Below, piece after piece: positions 5,656 to 5,757 of a DNA stretch of 5,757 nt. Below the pieces are notes generated by a model. That model saw only the letters and a program-made list of their open reading frames with translations, was not told the origin of the DNA and did not search any database. The translations under genes and the position numbers were made by a program. The DNA comes from DATMYQ01 sp035560935 (lineage in GTDB: Bacteria > Bacillota > Negativicutes > Sporomusales > Sporomusaceae). The number at the start of each line of letters is the position of its first letter. The first letter of the stretch is position 1. Location: assembly GCA_035560935.1 (NCBI GenBank), contig DATMYQ010000106.1:1-5757 (forward strand), in the 5' to 3' direction.

Positions 5656-5671
5656 TTGTCGTTCGTCGTTT
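5644..5671 (-). repeat. Four heptamer tandem repeats across the perR start
   Basis: On the minus strand four consecutive 7-base units read AAACGAC, GAACGAC, AAATGAC and GAATGAA, following the pattern RAAYGAM. The ATG at 5655 lies inside the third unit, so the first three or four residues of the longest perR frame are repeat-encoded. Short tandem repeats of this size can gain or lose units by replication slippage. Confidence 0.55.
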
Positions 5672-5757
5672 GCACAGGTAAAGATTTCCTAACTTTAGCC
5701 ATCAACGGAAAATAGTTTTCTTGTAGTTTTTAATTTGATTCTATACCGTATGTGTTC
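5672..5757. other. AT-rich region upstream of perR, no gene assigned
   Basis: Apart from one short frame there is no coding signal. A 20-codon minus-strand frame runs from the right edge to a TAA at 5695-5697 (ending KLFSVDG). It could be the tail of a neighbouring gene but is too short to judge. The palindrome GAAAATAGTTTTC (5708-5720, 5-base arms) is a possible operator for perR. I find no convincing -35/-10 pair and no good match to the PerR box (TTATAATNATTATAA). Confidence 0.3.

Noticed and set aside
5695..5757. Possible C-terminal end of a gene entering from the right edge
   Set aside because: Only 20 codons, no motif, and AT-rich like intergenic sequence; cannot be supported.
1..5757. 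CRISPR array, tRNA or rRNA genes, insertion sequences, toxin-antitoxin or phage genes
   Set aside because: No regularly spaced repeats, no cloverleaf or rRNA signature, no transposase or integrase motif seen on either strand.

Overview
The window is an ordinary-looking bacterial chromosomal segment in which every convincing gene lies on the minus strand. In transcription order (high to low coordinate) they are a PerR-type Fur-family repressor, deoC, an alpha-phosphohexomutase, walJ (yycJ), an htrA-like serine protease, rlmH, and the first 64 codons of a GNAT acetyltransferase cut off by the left edge. A walJ-htrA-rlmH neighbourhood, strong GGGAGG/AGGAGG ribosome binding sites and a PerR-type regulator point to Firmicutes. 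The lipoprotein form of HtrA and the GC-rich coding would fit a Negativicutes or related clostridial lineage, but that finer placement is inference.

Right part (5757 to about 5071): perR has little visible promoter signal. Four heptamer repeats overlap its annotated start codon, and a very clear intrinsic terminator follows the gene. The T-tract of that terminator touches the -35 element of the next promoter.

Middle part (about 5073 to 870): a good sigma-A type promoter (TTGATT, 18 bp, TATAAT) precedes deoC. The genes deoC, phosphohexomutase, walJ and htrA then follow closely: a 4-base overlap, then gaps of 65 and 33 bases. They probably form one transcription unit, ended by a GC-rich symmetrical hairpin after htrA. 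deoC and the phosphomutase both handle sugar phosphates. walJ and htrA are the conserved tail of the walRK locus of other Firmicutes, found here without walR, walK, walH or walI.

Left part (870 to 1): rlmH starts at a GTG behind a perfect ribosome binding site and ends in an AT-rich hairpin terminator. After it come a pair of abutting palindromes and the 5' end of a GNAT gene with only about 31% GC, in sharp contrast to the GC-rich operon and probably acquired. No RNA genes, CRISPR arrays, insertion sequences or phage genes are visible. I do not see a strong case for a wholly new system. The most interesting points are a PerR-like protein with a non-PerR residue in its recognition helix, the deoC-phosphomutase pairing, the lipoprotein HtrA, and the start region of rlmH.
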